Part shown: piece after piece, positions 33,617 to 45,893 of the stretch | Layout: each line of letters opens with the position of its first letter | Numbering within the stretch: the first letter of the stretch is position 1 | Assembly: GCA_036345935.2 (NCBI GenBank) | Contig: JADWOT020000666.1 | Location: forward strand, 1 to 64,000 | Direction of reading: 5' to 3' | DNA: 64,000 nucleotides | DNA from: Taenia hydatigena | Taxonomy: Eukaryota > Platyhelminthes > Cestoda > Cyclophyllidea > Taeniidae | The notes under the pieces: generated by a model | The model's input: only the letters and a program-made list of their open reading frames with translations | What the model was told of the DNA's origin: nothing | The model's database searches: none | Translations under genes and position numbers: made by a program

Positions 33617-36600
33617 ATTCTTGAGCTAAGCGTCGTTCTACTGCTTAAGCGAACTTCATAGGTAATGAAACATTTGACATCAGCATTGCAAATCATTATT
33701 CGCATTAAGTGGATGGTTGCTGCTCTATGTGACAGATGCAGTCGTTGATCTGGCGTCCAAGCTTGGCAAAGAAATTTTTGCTTTTCACCCGATTATCGGC
33801 ATTTGGCAATAGCTAAGTTCAAAATTAGAATTTCAATGGCGCGAAATCGGCAAATGTACTTTCAAATAGTATCAAAGTATATCTCGTCCCTTCCGAAATC
33901 TTTTGTTCTGAAACATTGTTTATCTGCCTTTTTGCTTACCAGTCTCACATTTCGTATCTTGCTCTGCATTCTTTTCTCACAATAAGGACTTCTGCTCCGT
34001 TTTGACTTCTGGACTGTCTGAACATTCAGAATTCGTTACAACAATTTACACATGCTTTCTATTGCCTTACCTAGCCTTCTAAAATTAACTACGGTCTTCA
34101 AGTATACCGCTATAAGTTTGCTAAAGATGAAGAAAATTGTAGCTACACCTCATTGAGTACGTAACCAATCAAAACAATCCTTTAAATGTGGCAGTAAATC
34201 AATATTTGGATATGTTTGGCGCAGAAGGAAACCTAGCGATGTACGACCGTCCTCTTAAAAGTTTAAATAGACGCAAATACCTAAAACAAGTGGATGGGAG
34301 AATTCCAAGGATTACGATTGGCTTCCAACTTCGCCAAGCTATAAATCAAGAGAAACATATTGTTAATCCATTCTCACCTTTTGACGCAAAAATTGGTGCT
34401 TCTGTGCGAATTTACGTAAGGCACTCTACTTTCAATGCTGATATATTGAAATTTCTGAGAATCGCAGTTAATGTTAAGAGAAACTAGTCAATTTTCGATG
34501 TCACTGGATTATTTGAAATGGCAGTGCTGGCACGTTATTTATGTGTTACTAATGCCGTAAGGGTCCAAGGACCTTAAGGATTCCCAAGACAGTGATAGAC
34601 ATTCATACCATGCCAATTCCAAAGCAGAAGATAGCGATAAATATGATGAAATCACGGACTTATATGGGAAGAAGCTAAGGACTTTGACACCCCTCAAATG
34701 TGTCGAGTGTAGGCGAGCGCTTGCATATTTCATAATTTGGTGTTAATGGAAATAGCAAAGGATCCAAAGCCTGTTGCTCCATTAATGATGCGTTACCAAA
34801 CGTTGGTAACTTACGGAGTAAGATGTTTTTCTGCAGACAACTGGCACCCATTAAGAAGTCGTTTTTTTCTTGTAAGTCTAGTTAATTGCGTTCTACGGTT
34901 ATTTGTAAGTAAAGCCAAGCTGTGAAATACGTGACTTTTGTCTGAGGGTCGGACGCAAAATGATGCCCTTCCACAGAGTAAGGTAGACGTGATGCTTATA
35001 ACTTGGCAGTGCCTGTATAATGGAGTTAGTGTGATCCGCTGTTCGTGAGTGGTCGGCAGCACTGAAGCGTGGCCTATGCTGCGACAACGCGCATCGATAC
35101 GTCCGTACAAGTAGGACAATTAATTTTAAGACGAGCAATGGCATCGGCGAAAACAACAAATGGTTAAGTACTAATATCTAAGCAAACTGTATGCGTACGG
35201 TAATTTGGCATAAAAATAGGACATAAGATTCACATTTGGCTTATGGATCGAGCTCAAATACAATTAGCAACATGTGAATTTTCAAGGTTTTAAAGTGACT
35301 TAGTAGGTTACTGAGTGGACTTACCTTGCTACGGTACAGCATTGATTTTCGTGCCTCTGATTATATCTGCAAAGTGGGCATGGGTCGCGATCCATTTATT
35401 GCCTCTTCAGTGCTCAAGAGAAACAGATTTACCGAAGAACACGCTATTCTTCAAAAACATCGAACATGCATATATGTATGTTTTTAAATCAGCAGAGCAT
35501 GAGTGTGTGCCAATAACACTCAGACTGTTGAACAAAAATTTAAGAGGTGAAGCAATCCACACATTTTAGCACTGTCCTGCCTTTCATACCACTCATCCTT
35601 CTGATTTTCAACAAAGGTATAGCTCAAACGTTCACACATCGAAGTCGGTGAAAGGGGAAAAGAATGGGTTGCCCATCATTCCATTAAAAATTAAAATTAA
35701 TTAAAATTGGGAAAAGTTGAAGGATTCACTCAGTCTGTCACCTAGTCGAACAATACTTTGATGAAGCTATGCATGATTCACTAATTACTATGGAGGATTC
35801 TCGTCAAATACAATCAGAATTCTTGGCAAAGTAGCTAAGTTCCTGTTTCAGTGGGCAAGATTTTTGAAGCGACTGCCATTAAATAGGCAGAGATGCCATA
35901 AAGTTGATCCAGTTTTCGTGTTTAAACGAGCATATTACATGTTTGAACAATTTGAATTTTGGGTGAATGTGCATAGGCGGCATCGAGTATTCACCCAAGA
36001 CGTCAACTTCGATCAAATCATTGGTCTTACCTAATAAATCCATTAAAATGTCTACCTCCTTATAAAAGGCAGAGTGCAATTATTATTTTTTGTCACATTT
36101 TATCTAAAATGGATGCAAATCACTTGCTTTGCTTGTTCCTGCAAAAGAATTTATATAAGTTTAACCGTCTTGAGCACTGCGCTCAACTTGCGATAACTTG
36201 CGTGCTTGTTACTGATGAGATTTTGGGAACTGTGTGTACAGTTTGCCTAGTCCAAAACCTCCCAACCGAATCCACAGTTAGTCACTATTCATATGGTGCC
36301 TGTTTTGTCTTATCACTGTCGTTTAGACTTCATGCTCACCACATGCTCTTTCACCCAACAAGAAACATAAGATCCTGTTAGGCTGTTTGATCGTTCATCC
36401 GTACTTCCATTGATCTACCTCACTAATCTGCTATATGCAGCTAGCAAAGCAAACAAAATGCTTTGTTAATGCATGCATTTCTGAGGCGCTACTTTCAAGG
36501 TTTCAACACAGAAGGCGAGCTCGTTTGAAATAATCTCTTTGAATTTAAATGTGCTCTCATCAAGGCATTTAAAATAAACTTCAGAACCTCCGAATTACAC

Positions 36601-39600
36601 TTGATTTTAAGAGAGTTAAAGCCTCATTTTATCCTTTGCAAGTTACCTTTTTACTTGCAGATAAGGGCATTTTACAGAAGAGCCCTGAAATCAATATAAA
36701 ATATTGCATCCACTCACCGCAGCAAATGCAAAAATGGTATCCATTTTAATGGACTGAGGAATGGGTGCAAAATTAGAAATAGTTGAATACGGCTACCGTT
36801 GCGTAAAGAACTCCATTTTGACTAATAAACTAGCCTCAATTGTTTTACGTTACTTTAAATAGGCTGATTTCAACCTGCTTGGAGGCCGGACCTTGACACG
36901 CGGATCTGTAGCTCATTTTGGACCAACCACTGAATATCAGCAATTTGACAATAATTTCTGATGGACACCGATTGGCTAGAGTTGAATGGTATTAAATAGA
37001 ATTTCATAAGATTGCTTAGATGCTAAGTACTTTGTACCGATGTAGACAGTAGCAGGGAATTGATATTTTTATGGTTCTCAAGTACCAAGCAACCACCTGC
37101 TTGGAGATTTTTCATCAAAATTTACTTTTTCTCCTCTGATATGTCAATGATTGCATGGCATTTGTGCCATTGTTGGTCTTTGGGGTAGTAAACGTTTTAG
37201 GTTTGGTGCATAACAGTGGGCAAGATGGCTAATCGAACCACCAAGACAGTAATGCAGACACACATAAACTTATATCAAAAGGATTACACCTCCGGCACCA
37301 TCTCATAGTAAGATGTCTTTGCAAAAAAATACACTTTCGATAGAGAACATCACTTAAATACTTGTCGATGTTACAGGATTTGTCATCTGCTGGTAAAGAG
37401 CAATAAGACATGCCATATCTGGACCTCAAAGCGTGAGCCTGGAGGAGTTTGGACTCGGAACTGTGAAGTTCACCTAGTCCTTAGGTCTATACACCAGTCC
37501 AGTTGCTTCCGGAATGCAGTTGTATGCGTTTGCATATCACTTGATCGCAATTAGAAGCAAATCTCATTGTTAATAACTAAAGAGGCGATGCGCCTATCTG
37601 TTTTGACGTTGTAGAACCCTACAACAGTTGCATGAACCTGGCTGTTTCTTGATTTTAGCTATCTCATCCCCTATTCCTTACTCTAGCATTCCACGCCTAA
37701 ATGAGATCCATAAAGATGGTCAAAAAACTGTATTAAAATATTTCTCATGCAATTAGCTTGAACTAGGTATTAACAGAAGGAATCTGACAGAATTCAAGCG
37801 TATTATATGTGTATAATTGGGGTCTTAAATGAAAGCATTGTGGAGTGCTGCCAAGTGTTTGCTCACTACCCTAACGCATTGGATAAGGTGAACAAAACTA
37901 TGGTCGCATCCAAAAAATGCGTCAACGTTGACAACAGAATAAAGTTCTTGGGGAGCTTAATGATAAGGCTCCTCCGAAGGATAGATAGCAACTTAAGATA
38001 TATCCTCCCAGAGAGGAGAAAGTCTCAACAAATTTGTTCGACCGCTCTCAAACGAAACACCGCGGACCGGTAGACTATTGATCGAGGCTATAACAAAATG
38101 AAGGTGAAAATATTAGCCAACCCCTTCGCATGCTCCAGCCCTGTTGATTAAATTGTAGTGGCATGAGGTTAGGAGTATACGAGGTAAGTACAGGGAGGGT
38201 AAACATATAATAGGATATAATTTGTTTAAATGAGGATTCAGCTTATTAGCTTAAAAATTGTGCAGAGTCGGGAGTGAGGAAGGGTGGGTAGGGCAGATCC
38301 TAGATGGATGCCAAATGCATGGAAAATGCGAAGGCGAGGATGGAAGAGGAGATAACTTCTAGGTGAAGGGACGCCCAATCGTGTGGTCGGACCAGAGGAA
38401 GCGAAGTGAACGAAGATACAAGTTGATGAACTTGGGCTAGGTGTTTCAAATACAAATAGGTGGATAAATCATGTTGCGTAGGAGGGTTAGGTATTGATGA
38501 GAGCCCAATAGGCGAAGAGTGAGGATGGGTGAATAAGTTTGGATCAACATGTGAAATGAAAACCATGTATACGCTTGTACAAATCCGGAATACTATTGTA
38601 AACAAATTGGTGTGAGTAATACGCAGCAGCAAGAATGAATTAAGGAAACAACTAATATGTTAGCTTGTCAAGCAAGAAAATGAATAGGTGATCAAATGCC
38701 AACGAGAGGAAGCATGAAATGCTGGGGGGTGAAGAGGCGGATCCATATCACCCAATCGGTCCAATTGGGTGGGGATATTAATTGAGCAATTAATAAAACA
38801 AGCCCTAGCCTACGATATCATCGCATATGAGGGAGGCTTTGTTGTATGTTGAAAGGGTGATAATAAATTTAGTGATCGCCTGGGTGCCGCGGTATAGAGC
38901 TGCATGCAATTCAACGGTGTATCAGCCTCGGGTCCTTCCTTGGCAAATTAATCACATGTATCCTACTGCTACCACTTAAGGAGCAAAATATCTGAGGTGA
39001 AGAACACTTAATCATAATGCGAAAACACTCATGCAAGTAGTTCGTATACCACTGGATATTTTCTACCTTATCAACATCACCAGCAGGAGCATCAATGCAA
39101 TGCAAGAGTATGCGCAGCACAAATTACTATCCAAATTTTTTGCAGGTTCATTATGATTTCATACATCTTTGCAGACATAACTTCACTTCCTGACCTCTCT
39201 CTAATTCACGCTCGGCGATTTCGGAATGATTGAACCTGATTTGATTTTCTGCATTTAAATCCGTGTGTTAATCCTCAAAGAAGTGCAATTCGTTGACGTG
39301 ATACAGTGCAGCAGCTAAGCATAAAAGTGAACCTACACAGTGGGTAGATGCTGCTTGATTTCAGAGCACACTCAAAGGCACCTTCCCCTGCTAGACCGCA
39401 GTGCATTACTAGAGAGAGTTTTGGATACGTTTACTTCAGTGGAACGTAACAAGCAAGTCAAAACCCCACTTAGCTGCTGGAAAAGTTTGTTCTTGTTAAA
39501 GAAGTCCAGCTGGGATGGTCGAACCAATGACCAGACATTGATTTAGAACGGATCACTCAAAAATGGTATATGCAGCATATTCTATAACACTGTTAGTTCC

Positions 39601-40380
39601 AAAGAGAACTTCAAAGAAGCAACGAGACAGGCAGCTCTAAACACTAAGGATGTTTTCCAGACTTCTTATTCCAGAAGTGACAATTTTCGCCCGCACCAAA
39701 AGCCTCTGCGTGAACTGGAAGCCAGATTAGACGGCGTTACTCTTTTGGTACCAAACCATGCAAAATGGCGCAGCAGCAAGACAAAAGGGGCAAAGGAAAG
39801 GCACGATTAAGCTGCATAACTCCATTGCATTTGCATTTTGTCCTATTTGCTATTAAGAGGTTCAATCACTCGTAAAAAATTCTTGTCCTATCCATCACTT
39901 TGAGGCGCGTTTGGAAGAGTGCCGTTCACTGCATGTCAAAATAACCCACTTAGCACTAGAGGACAGGTGGGTTTTCTTCCTTGAAACGCGATGGCAAAGA
40001 GCATCTTTCACCTTACACCCAACTGGCTCAGTGGAAATGGCCTCAAATGCAAAGCCTTAACAAAGTTATTTGATGAGCAATAAAGCGATGACAGCTGAGA
40101 CACATGGGCAAAATTGGACCACGGAAGGACCAGAAATACCTGCTTACTGAACCTCCAGATACACACGGAAATGCCAAACGACTAATAAGACCAAGTCGGT
40201 TATCAATCATTAGCCAACTAAATAGGCAACTGTGTAGGAACTTTTGCCGAGGTGCTTTTCAAAATCAAGAAAGCGCCAAGTCCATTTTATGACACATCGT
40301 CATCACTGCAACACTTCAGTCCACAATGCAAGCCCCTCTCACTAGTGCATAAGCTTTGCACGGTTCTTGCCTTTGTCACC

Positions 40381-40392
40381 AAAAAAAAAAAA
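40381..40392 (+). repeat. Poly-A run, 12 bases
   Basis: Twelve A followed by caaaaac. I see no element body upstream that would make it a retrotransposon tail. Confidence 0.8.
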
Positions 40393-40756
40393 CAAAAACG
40401 CAGCACCCAGTCAATGTTTCCCCAATGCTACTGTAGTCTTCAAACTATCTATGCTGCTATGTTTTTAGCCAATTGCCGACACCAATAACTAGAGCTAAGC
40501 AAAAAGAGCTTAAAGAAACATTACGAATGGAATAGAAAGAATGAGGAGAGGAAGTATATTGCTCTAGCATGTAATGTCGCCCTCCCATTGAGCTAGTGAT
40601 CCAGCAATGATTCACTAACCCCTACTGTTTTCATGAAGTCCCTTCCGAGTGCCTCCCAGCTATATCGAATTCTACCGATCGGGTAGATTTCAGACATCAG
40701 CTTCGTTGGTCTTCTCTAAGTCACTGATTCGCCGTGAACGACTGCATCCACATTCT

Positions 40757-40780
40757 ACCACACACACACACGCACGCACC
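40757..40780 (+). repeat. CA dinucleotide tract
   Basis: cacacacacacacgcacgcac, an imperfect CA microsatellite of the kind common in eukaryotic DNA. Confidence 0.8.
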
Positions 40781-42003
40781 AATGCACATAAATCATTGCC
40801 TCTTAAACATGGGGTGTCGAGTGCATTAGAACGGCGAAGTGACCAGTATGTGGATGGTTGGATGGATGTTTATTTGTCTGGTGGTCGTGACAGCACAGGC
40901 CATTTCCCATCATGGAATCAAAATTGTCATGAAATGCCGACCCTTCTGTCTGCATCCACGTAGCAGTCATGCGGTCAACGCCCATCACATCTGCTTAAGT
41001 GTTGAGGAGGAGGTAAATCAACTGTTGCACCATCACTCACGTCCCACATCGCTGTTTACTGCTATTAATGCATCAATCCAGAGTAAGTCTAGACAAAAAA
41101 GAATTGAGATTTTATTCTAATTAGTGCTGAGGGTCCACTTAAGTGTACTTCTCTTTAACTGCCTCGAAATCACAAAAATCAAACTCATTAAATCATTTGG
41201 TAAGAAAAAATAAGTTTTACTACTACCTGACACTCATTCACTGAATACCATGCTAAAACTAGACAAAAAGCTGGCTTTCGCTTCAACCTTCGGACCAATT
41301 TCCCCCTCAGTTGGTTTTAGCCAATGAGTACGGGAAATCGATGCGAGAACAGCAAGAGGAACCGCATCGAAACGGACGCATGCTATCGAGGCGTTCGTGA
41401 CTCAGTAGGGATAAGAGTTCAAGTGATAACCTGGAAAACATTGCTGAAATTTAGCTATTCGAACCCGCTAGACACTTGACAACGACGAAGGGTAGGTTGC
41501 ATGCCGTGAAAAAAACTGCAGTTCGGACTTTCTAGGAACAGGCTGGTTAGTGATCACGACGCAAAACCGGAACTAACAGCATTTGAAATGATTAGTCTAG
41601 AACCGGTAATTCCATACAATGCGGGTCATCTTGCTGAGTGGTCTGAACACAAGTTCATTGCAGACTACAATCGCCCGTATTTAACGATCAGGCAGCAGTC
41701 TCAATACTTTGAAATTTCAGCCCCACACTGGATACAAGACGCATAACATTAGCAATGGAAAGTAGGAAGCCACAAGCAAGTAACACCCTAACAAGGGCAG
41801 TCTTCAATGCAATTCAGCAAGCTTTAAAAAGGGGAAAAAAACATATTTTGGCTAGATAAAGGTCTGGTTTAATTTAATCAACATTTGTAATAGGAAGGAG
41901 AAGACTTGCAGTTCAGGGAAAGCAGGCGTTTCGAAATCCCTTCCCTTCCTCTTCTTCAACACAACGAGCAGATGAAATAACTGGGCTCCAAGTCTCACTG
42001 TCC

Positions 42004-42537
42004 CTAGAAATCACACTTATCTCCACCACCACAAGTGTCTGGACTCCCGATACCATACTGGCGGACCCCGTCACGAAATTTTATAGCCGCACCGAAAAGC
42101 ACCGAGGAAGCAGTGGGGAAAGCAAAACCATCAGCATTGGTGCCCTGGATTTCAAAAGCAATAAGAATCATCATCGATTCGGTAGCAGCACTGGCCTGCC
42201 ACTCCTCAATGCCGTCATAGATCCACGCCATCAAAACGAAGTAGAGTTGGTGAGCAAGAGTCGTCAATTGAATGAGAAATTTGGTCAAAGAGGCACGTAG
42301 TGGGAAAGACGAGGCCAAAGACGCGATGAGTGTGTGCATCCATACTAGAGACGGCACCTGCGTGAGCGCTAATTTCAACAATGCGGCAGAGGGAGACGGG
42401 GATGTGGAGGAGATTGATAGCGATCCCGGGTTGACAGCCCTAATAATGATACTGCAGCAAGACGTACAAGGTGGTATAGACCTGCTGGTTTAATGGTCAG
42501 GTGTCGATCACTGCCTTTGCCGCATCGTAATCCTTGT
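42004..42537 (-). pseudogene. Exon-like region on the minus strand, family unknown
   Basis: GC content rises here. On the minus strand a pyrimidine-rich tract ending ctcccttacag abuts 42537, a good 3' splice acceptor. A 125-codon frame runs 42381-42004 and is open upstream to about 42492. It includes WIYDGIEEWQASAATESMM and ends CGGGDKCDF. The acceptor and the long frame are not in one open phase: the phase at the acceptor reads TDKDYDAAKAVIDT and then stops. Other frames on both strands are also fairly open. It may be a decayed exon or retrocopy. I cannot name it. Confidence 0.3.
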
Positions 42538-42999
42538 CTGTAAGGGAGGTGAGGATGACGGTGAAGTGGAGATTAGTTAGTCAATTATAACGAAAAAGGA
42601 AAACACGATCGAGAATGGGCATCAGGCTCATTCGCGATAATCAACCCATCAAACATATGTAACTTCTGCAAGCGGAGGGCGAACGCTTACCGCAGCTCCT
42701 ACAAGGTGGCAAAATCACTAAAACCTCAGTTGTAACCACGACCGAGAAAAGGGACGAGGAAGGAGTCAATTTTGTGATACTCAGAGTCGCACCGAAGCCG
42801 CGACCTTTTAAGCGTTCGTATTCACGCACATACCCGATGTCATGGGACCGCAGTTCTCCGCCTCATGGACGACAAGATTCATGGATAAAGAGCGCCAACA
42901 CTTTCGACGCATCAATGCCTGCAACGCTCCGTCTTGGAAACGAAGGAATTATGTCCTTCCAGCTTCTCGACAAACGTAGATAATTTTGTTATGGCATTG

Positions 43000-44400
43000 G
43001 CTGGCTGCTGTTAAAGGCATGTGATTTGCACAGGGAGAAATCAAATACCCACATAAAAAACTCATTTAACATTACGGTGAGGAAATAAAGCACTGATTCA
43101 TTATTTCGACATTTTCAAGTCCAAATTATTTCGCATCTTTTTCATCACTCGATGTAAAGACGGGTACGTCGCACCAAAACTGGTCCGCCATCTTCACAAG
43201 AGTGGGGATTCTTCCTTTCTTCACCGAAGTCAGCATGCAATTTCTCATTTTCACTTGTCATTGAAATCGGAAATTCATTCATCGACTGCAGCACTGGAAA
43301 GGAGGTCCTACGAAGCGCCATCTGATAAGTGGACCCTTACGTTCGACCGCTGCAATGACTGAAATTCACAGTTTTGAGCTCAGTGTTGTGCTGGTGAATA
43401 TTTCAACACCACTTAAGTGGCAAACCCATCAATTCGATATGCAATTTCTTGCCAACAAATAGAAAACTGACAGCCAATATAAAAAACCCGACCCTTTACG
43501 TTCCGACAAGATGTAAAAAAGGCTTTAGACAGCTATGACCAGCTGACACCGCCCCAACGCAAAAGTTTTTAAGGCAGATAGACGCGGTCTGCACCAACAT
43601 TTAAAGAAATGACCAAATAGAAATCGAGCATTTCATCACCAGGATTACACAAACCATGGATTCAACAAGCCTCAAAAGGCACTAGCCACACTTTCGAGTC
43701 AATATATATGTTTGATTGTGTGTATGCATGAAATGCGTCGAAAATTTTAACAGTAGATACTCACATACCTGCATTCATCAGGGTGAGTCGCAACCCATGC
43801 ACAACCACGACCAGACAAAAGTCCAAACTTTCATATATGCCGCTAAATACACGAAAAGGGCATTGGGTACTAATAAAGCAAGGTGACATTCACAGCACTC
43901 ATTTTCAAATTTAGAGATCACATCATGAGAATTTGTAACTTTCGAAATAAAAACAATTCTAAACTTGTTTGGCGAGCACAATATTTCGCAAGACATGTAC
44001 ACGAGATTTTAAACACGATATTTATTGGTTCTGATGATTTTTGTAACGTAGACCGGTTAATAATAAGTCAAAATTTAAATTTTTTTATGGTTTTGAATTT
44101 TTTTGCATGCAAAATATATGCTTTGTCCTTAATCTGCCTTCGGGTCACACTAGTCGAATTTGATATAATAGTTTATTACTTATGTTTCTTTAAATGTACT
44201 TTTCAGACGAGAGGCAAGAGCACATCTTGAATCCCTTGGCGCTGATGGAGGCTATCTCACGACTTCAGTTTGGTGTGCCATCTATCCATCCTTTTTATCT
44301 AAGACAGTAAAGACGCCTCAGAGCGTTTATGCCATGCTTATATCCTTTAAATGTGCTCTGTAGGCCAGAGGTGGAAGGATAATTTTAACCCGGTCGTAGA
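43000..44400. other. Gene-free stretch, nothing recognised
   Basis: AT-rich. A 115-codon frame at 43883-44230 (plus) is Phe/Ile/Asn-rich, as expected from base composition. I see no features. Confidence 0.4.
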
Positions 44401-44405
44401 GTAGC

Positions 44406-44732
44406 GTGGTTGCTCTTTGGAGGCAAAAGTATCCTCGGCACAGACTTCCCAATATTGTTACCCTATATTTGCCCTCAACATATAGTAATAGTAAGAGCGG
44501 AAGAATGGAAGAGAAGGAAAGGGAAGAACTATCTAGTGTTCGGCATAGTCGCAGGGACAGGGAAGCAAGTAGCGAATTCCCTGCACGAAGTGCAGAAGTA
44601 TTGCCTGCGTACAGCAAAGGGCTTAACCAGTTGTTTATAATTAAATCAAACGCAATGTCACTAATTTCTGACATTTTATTAAAAAATATTCAGCATAAAA
44701 TTTGCACTTCTGTTTGCTTGTCTAGTTCTTAG
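44406..44732 (+). CDS. Hypothetical charged open frame, 108 codons
   Basis: Contains MEEKEREELSSVRHSRRDREASSEF split over two motifs of acidic and Arg/Ser character. A plus-strand frame at 47451-47669 has a similar pattern (SKEPSRIWRSQRDGEKTKE), and the DNA is similar over about 40 bases (ggcatagtcgcagggacag against ggcgtagtcaaagggacgg). This hints at a shared repeat, but I could not extend it. No domain is recognised. Confidence 0.2.
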   Translation: MVALWRQKYPRHRLPNIVTLYLPSTYSNSKSGRMEEKEREELSSVRHSRRDREASSEFPARSAEVLPAYSKGLNQLFIIKSNAMSLISDILLKNIQHKICTSVCLSSS

Positions 44733-45024
44733 TCTCATTCGCGATCACATGGGTGGATATTGTACCTTCATTGAGTGGGGTGGCCTCTAGGCCATGCTAG
44801 CAACTGAAAAGTACAGTGCAGATTTGCAACGTAATATAACCAAACAAAGCGGCAAACACATAACATCTTACAAGGACAGAGAATTAAAACTGAATGTCGG
44901 CTAAATCTTCGCCTCCAATATGCTGATTACATTACTTCCAGATGTGGCTGAGCAGAATTCTGGAGAATAAACTTTGCCAAAATAACGTGGCTTTGATCCA
45001 ATCATGTCTCAACCATCCGATATA

Positions 45025-45215
45025 AAAAGTGAACACGTCATGTTGATTGTAGCGTTCGGAGACTCCCTTGAAGGCAAAAGAAGGCAGAATGTTAGGGTGG
45101 AATCTATATATTCAACGGACAGAAGGAAATAGGCTGCTGACAGCTAGGGCAATACGGCCACCTCTGTGACTTTGACCGGAACCGGTAATACAAAAAAAGC
45201 AAGGCACTACATTGC
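45025..45215 (+). repeat. Direct repeat copy 1 of a 0.68-kb-spaced pair
   Basis: Aligns in the same orientation with 45700-45893. Shared strings include aaggcaa-aga--cagaatg, aggcagctagggc with a small insertion, agggca-tacggcc and actacattg. Identity by eye is about 75%. The roughly 490 bp between copies shows only weak repeat similarity. The pair could be a two-unit tandem array or two insertions of one short element. Confidence 0.75.
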
Positions 45216-45699
45216 CCCTCTCCTCTTTCGAGCATCGTCCGCGACGCTCTCCTTGGTACATTTTCTGCGTCAGTCATCACAACATACTCAGTGCTGCAAG
45301 AAGCACCCATGAGCTAACCACGCCAGTCACCGACATTCGACGCTATTGAGGCGATGCTTGACACCAAAGTCAGTGATCCCTCTTGACAGTGCATTCCACT
45401 TCGAGTTTCGTTTGGGTTAAAAACAAAGTTCAGAATAAGTTGTTCTGCCGACCAGCAGTATGTCCGTAGGGGGCGTTAGCACGCCGATCTCCTCAAGCAA
45501 GTACATTAGGGGTAATCTTCGGAACGAAACTTTCTGGGTGGTCCATGGCTAGTGTCGCTTCGGTTGTTGATAGCTTTTTTGTAGAACACGGAGATGGGGT
45601 AGATGCCGGAGGTGGACGTCGCTTTTGGTCCATCCGTAGCACGTACACTTCCTTCGCACCGCTGCGACATTCCACAAGCGGTAGAGATTGGAGTAAAAC

Positions 45700-45893
45700 C
45701 CTATAGAGTCGGGTTAGCTTTCCACTGCCACAAGTGTAGCATCCCGAAGCTCCCTCAAAGGCAAGAGAAAGCAGAATGCCAGAGTAGAATATTTATATTT
45801 AACGAACAGAGGGAAATAGGCAGCTAGGGCAGTACGGCCGTCACTGTGTCCTTGGCCAAAACTAGAAGTTCCAACAAATAAAGTACTACATTG
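45700..45893 (+). repeat. Direct repeat copy 2 of a 0.68-kb-spaced pair
   Basis: Partner of 45025-45215. It lacks about seven bases that copy 1 has within the gctgctgacagctag stretch. No terminal inverted repeats are seen. Confidence 0.75.

Larger units (their letters stand above)
33000..42000. other. Long gene-free stretch with simple-sequence tracts
   Basis: The longest frames are about 100-110 codons and none has recognisable content. The 110-codon minus-strand frame at 38300-38632 lies in a purine-rich top strand (38.26-38.87 kb) and is probably compositional. An 11-base C run, a 12-base A run and a CA tract are listed separately. No repeat partner to the inverted arms was found outside 32.56 kb. 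Confidence 0.4.

Noticed and set aside
40381..40392. Poly-A run as a retrotransposon tail
   Set aside because: No element body, open frame or target-site duplication is seen next to it.
45025..45893. The direct repeats as LTRs of a retrotransposon
   Set aside because: The interval is only about 490 bp and holds no retroelement frame, and I see no tg...ca ends or primer-binding site.
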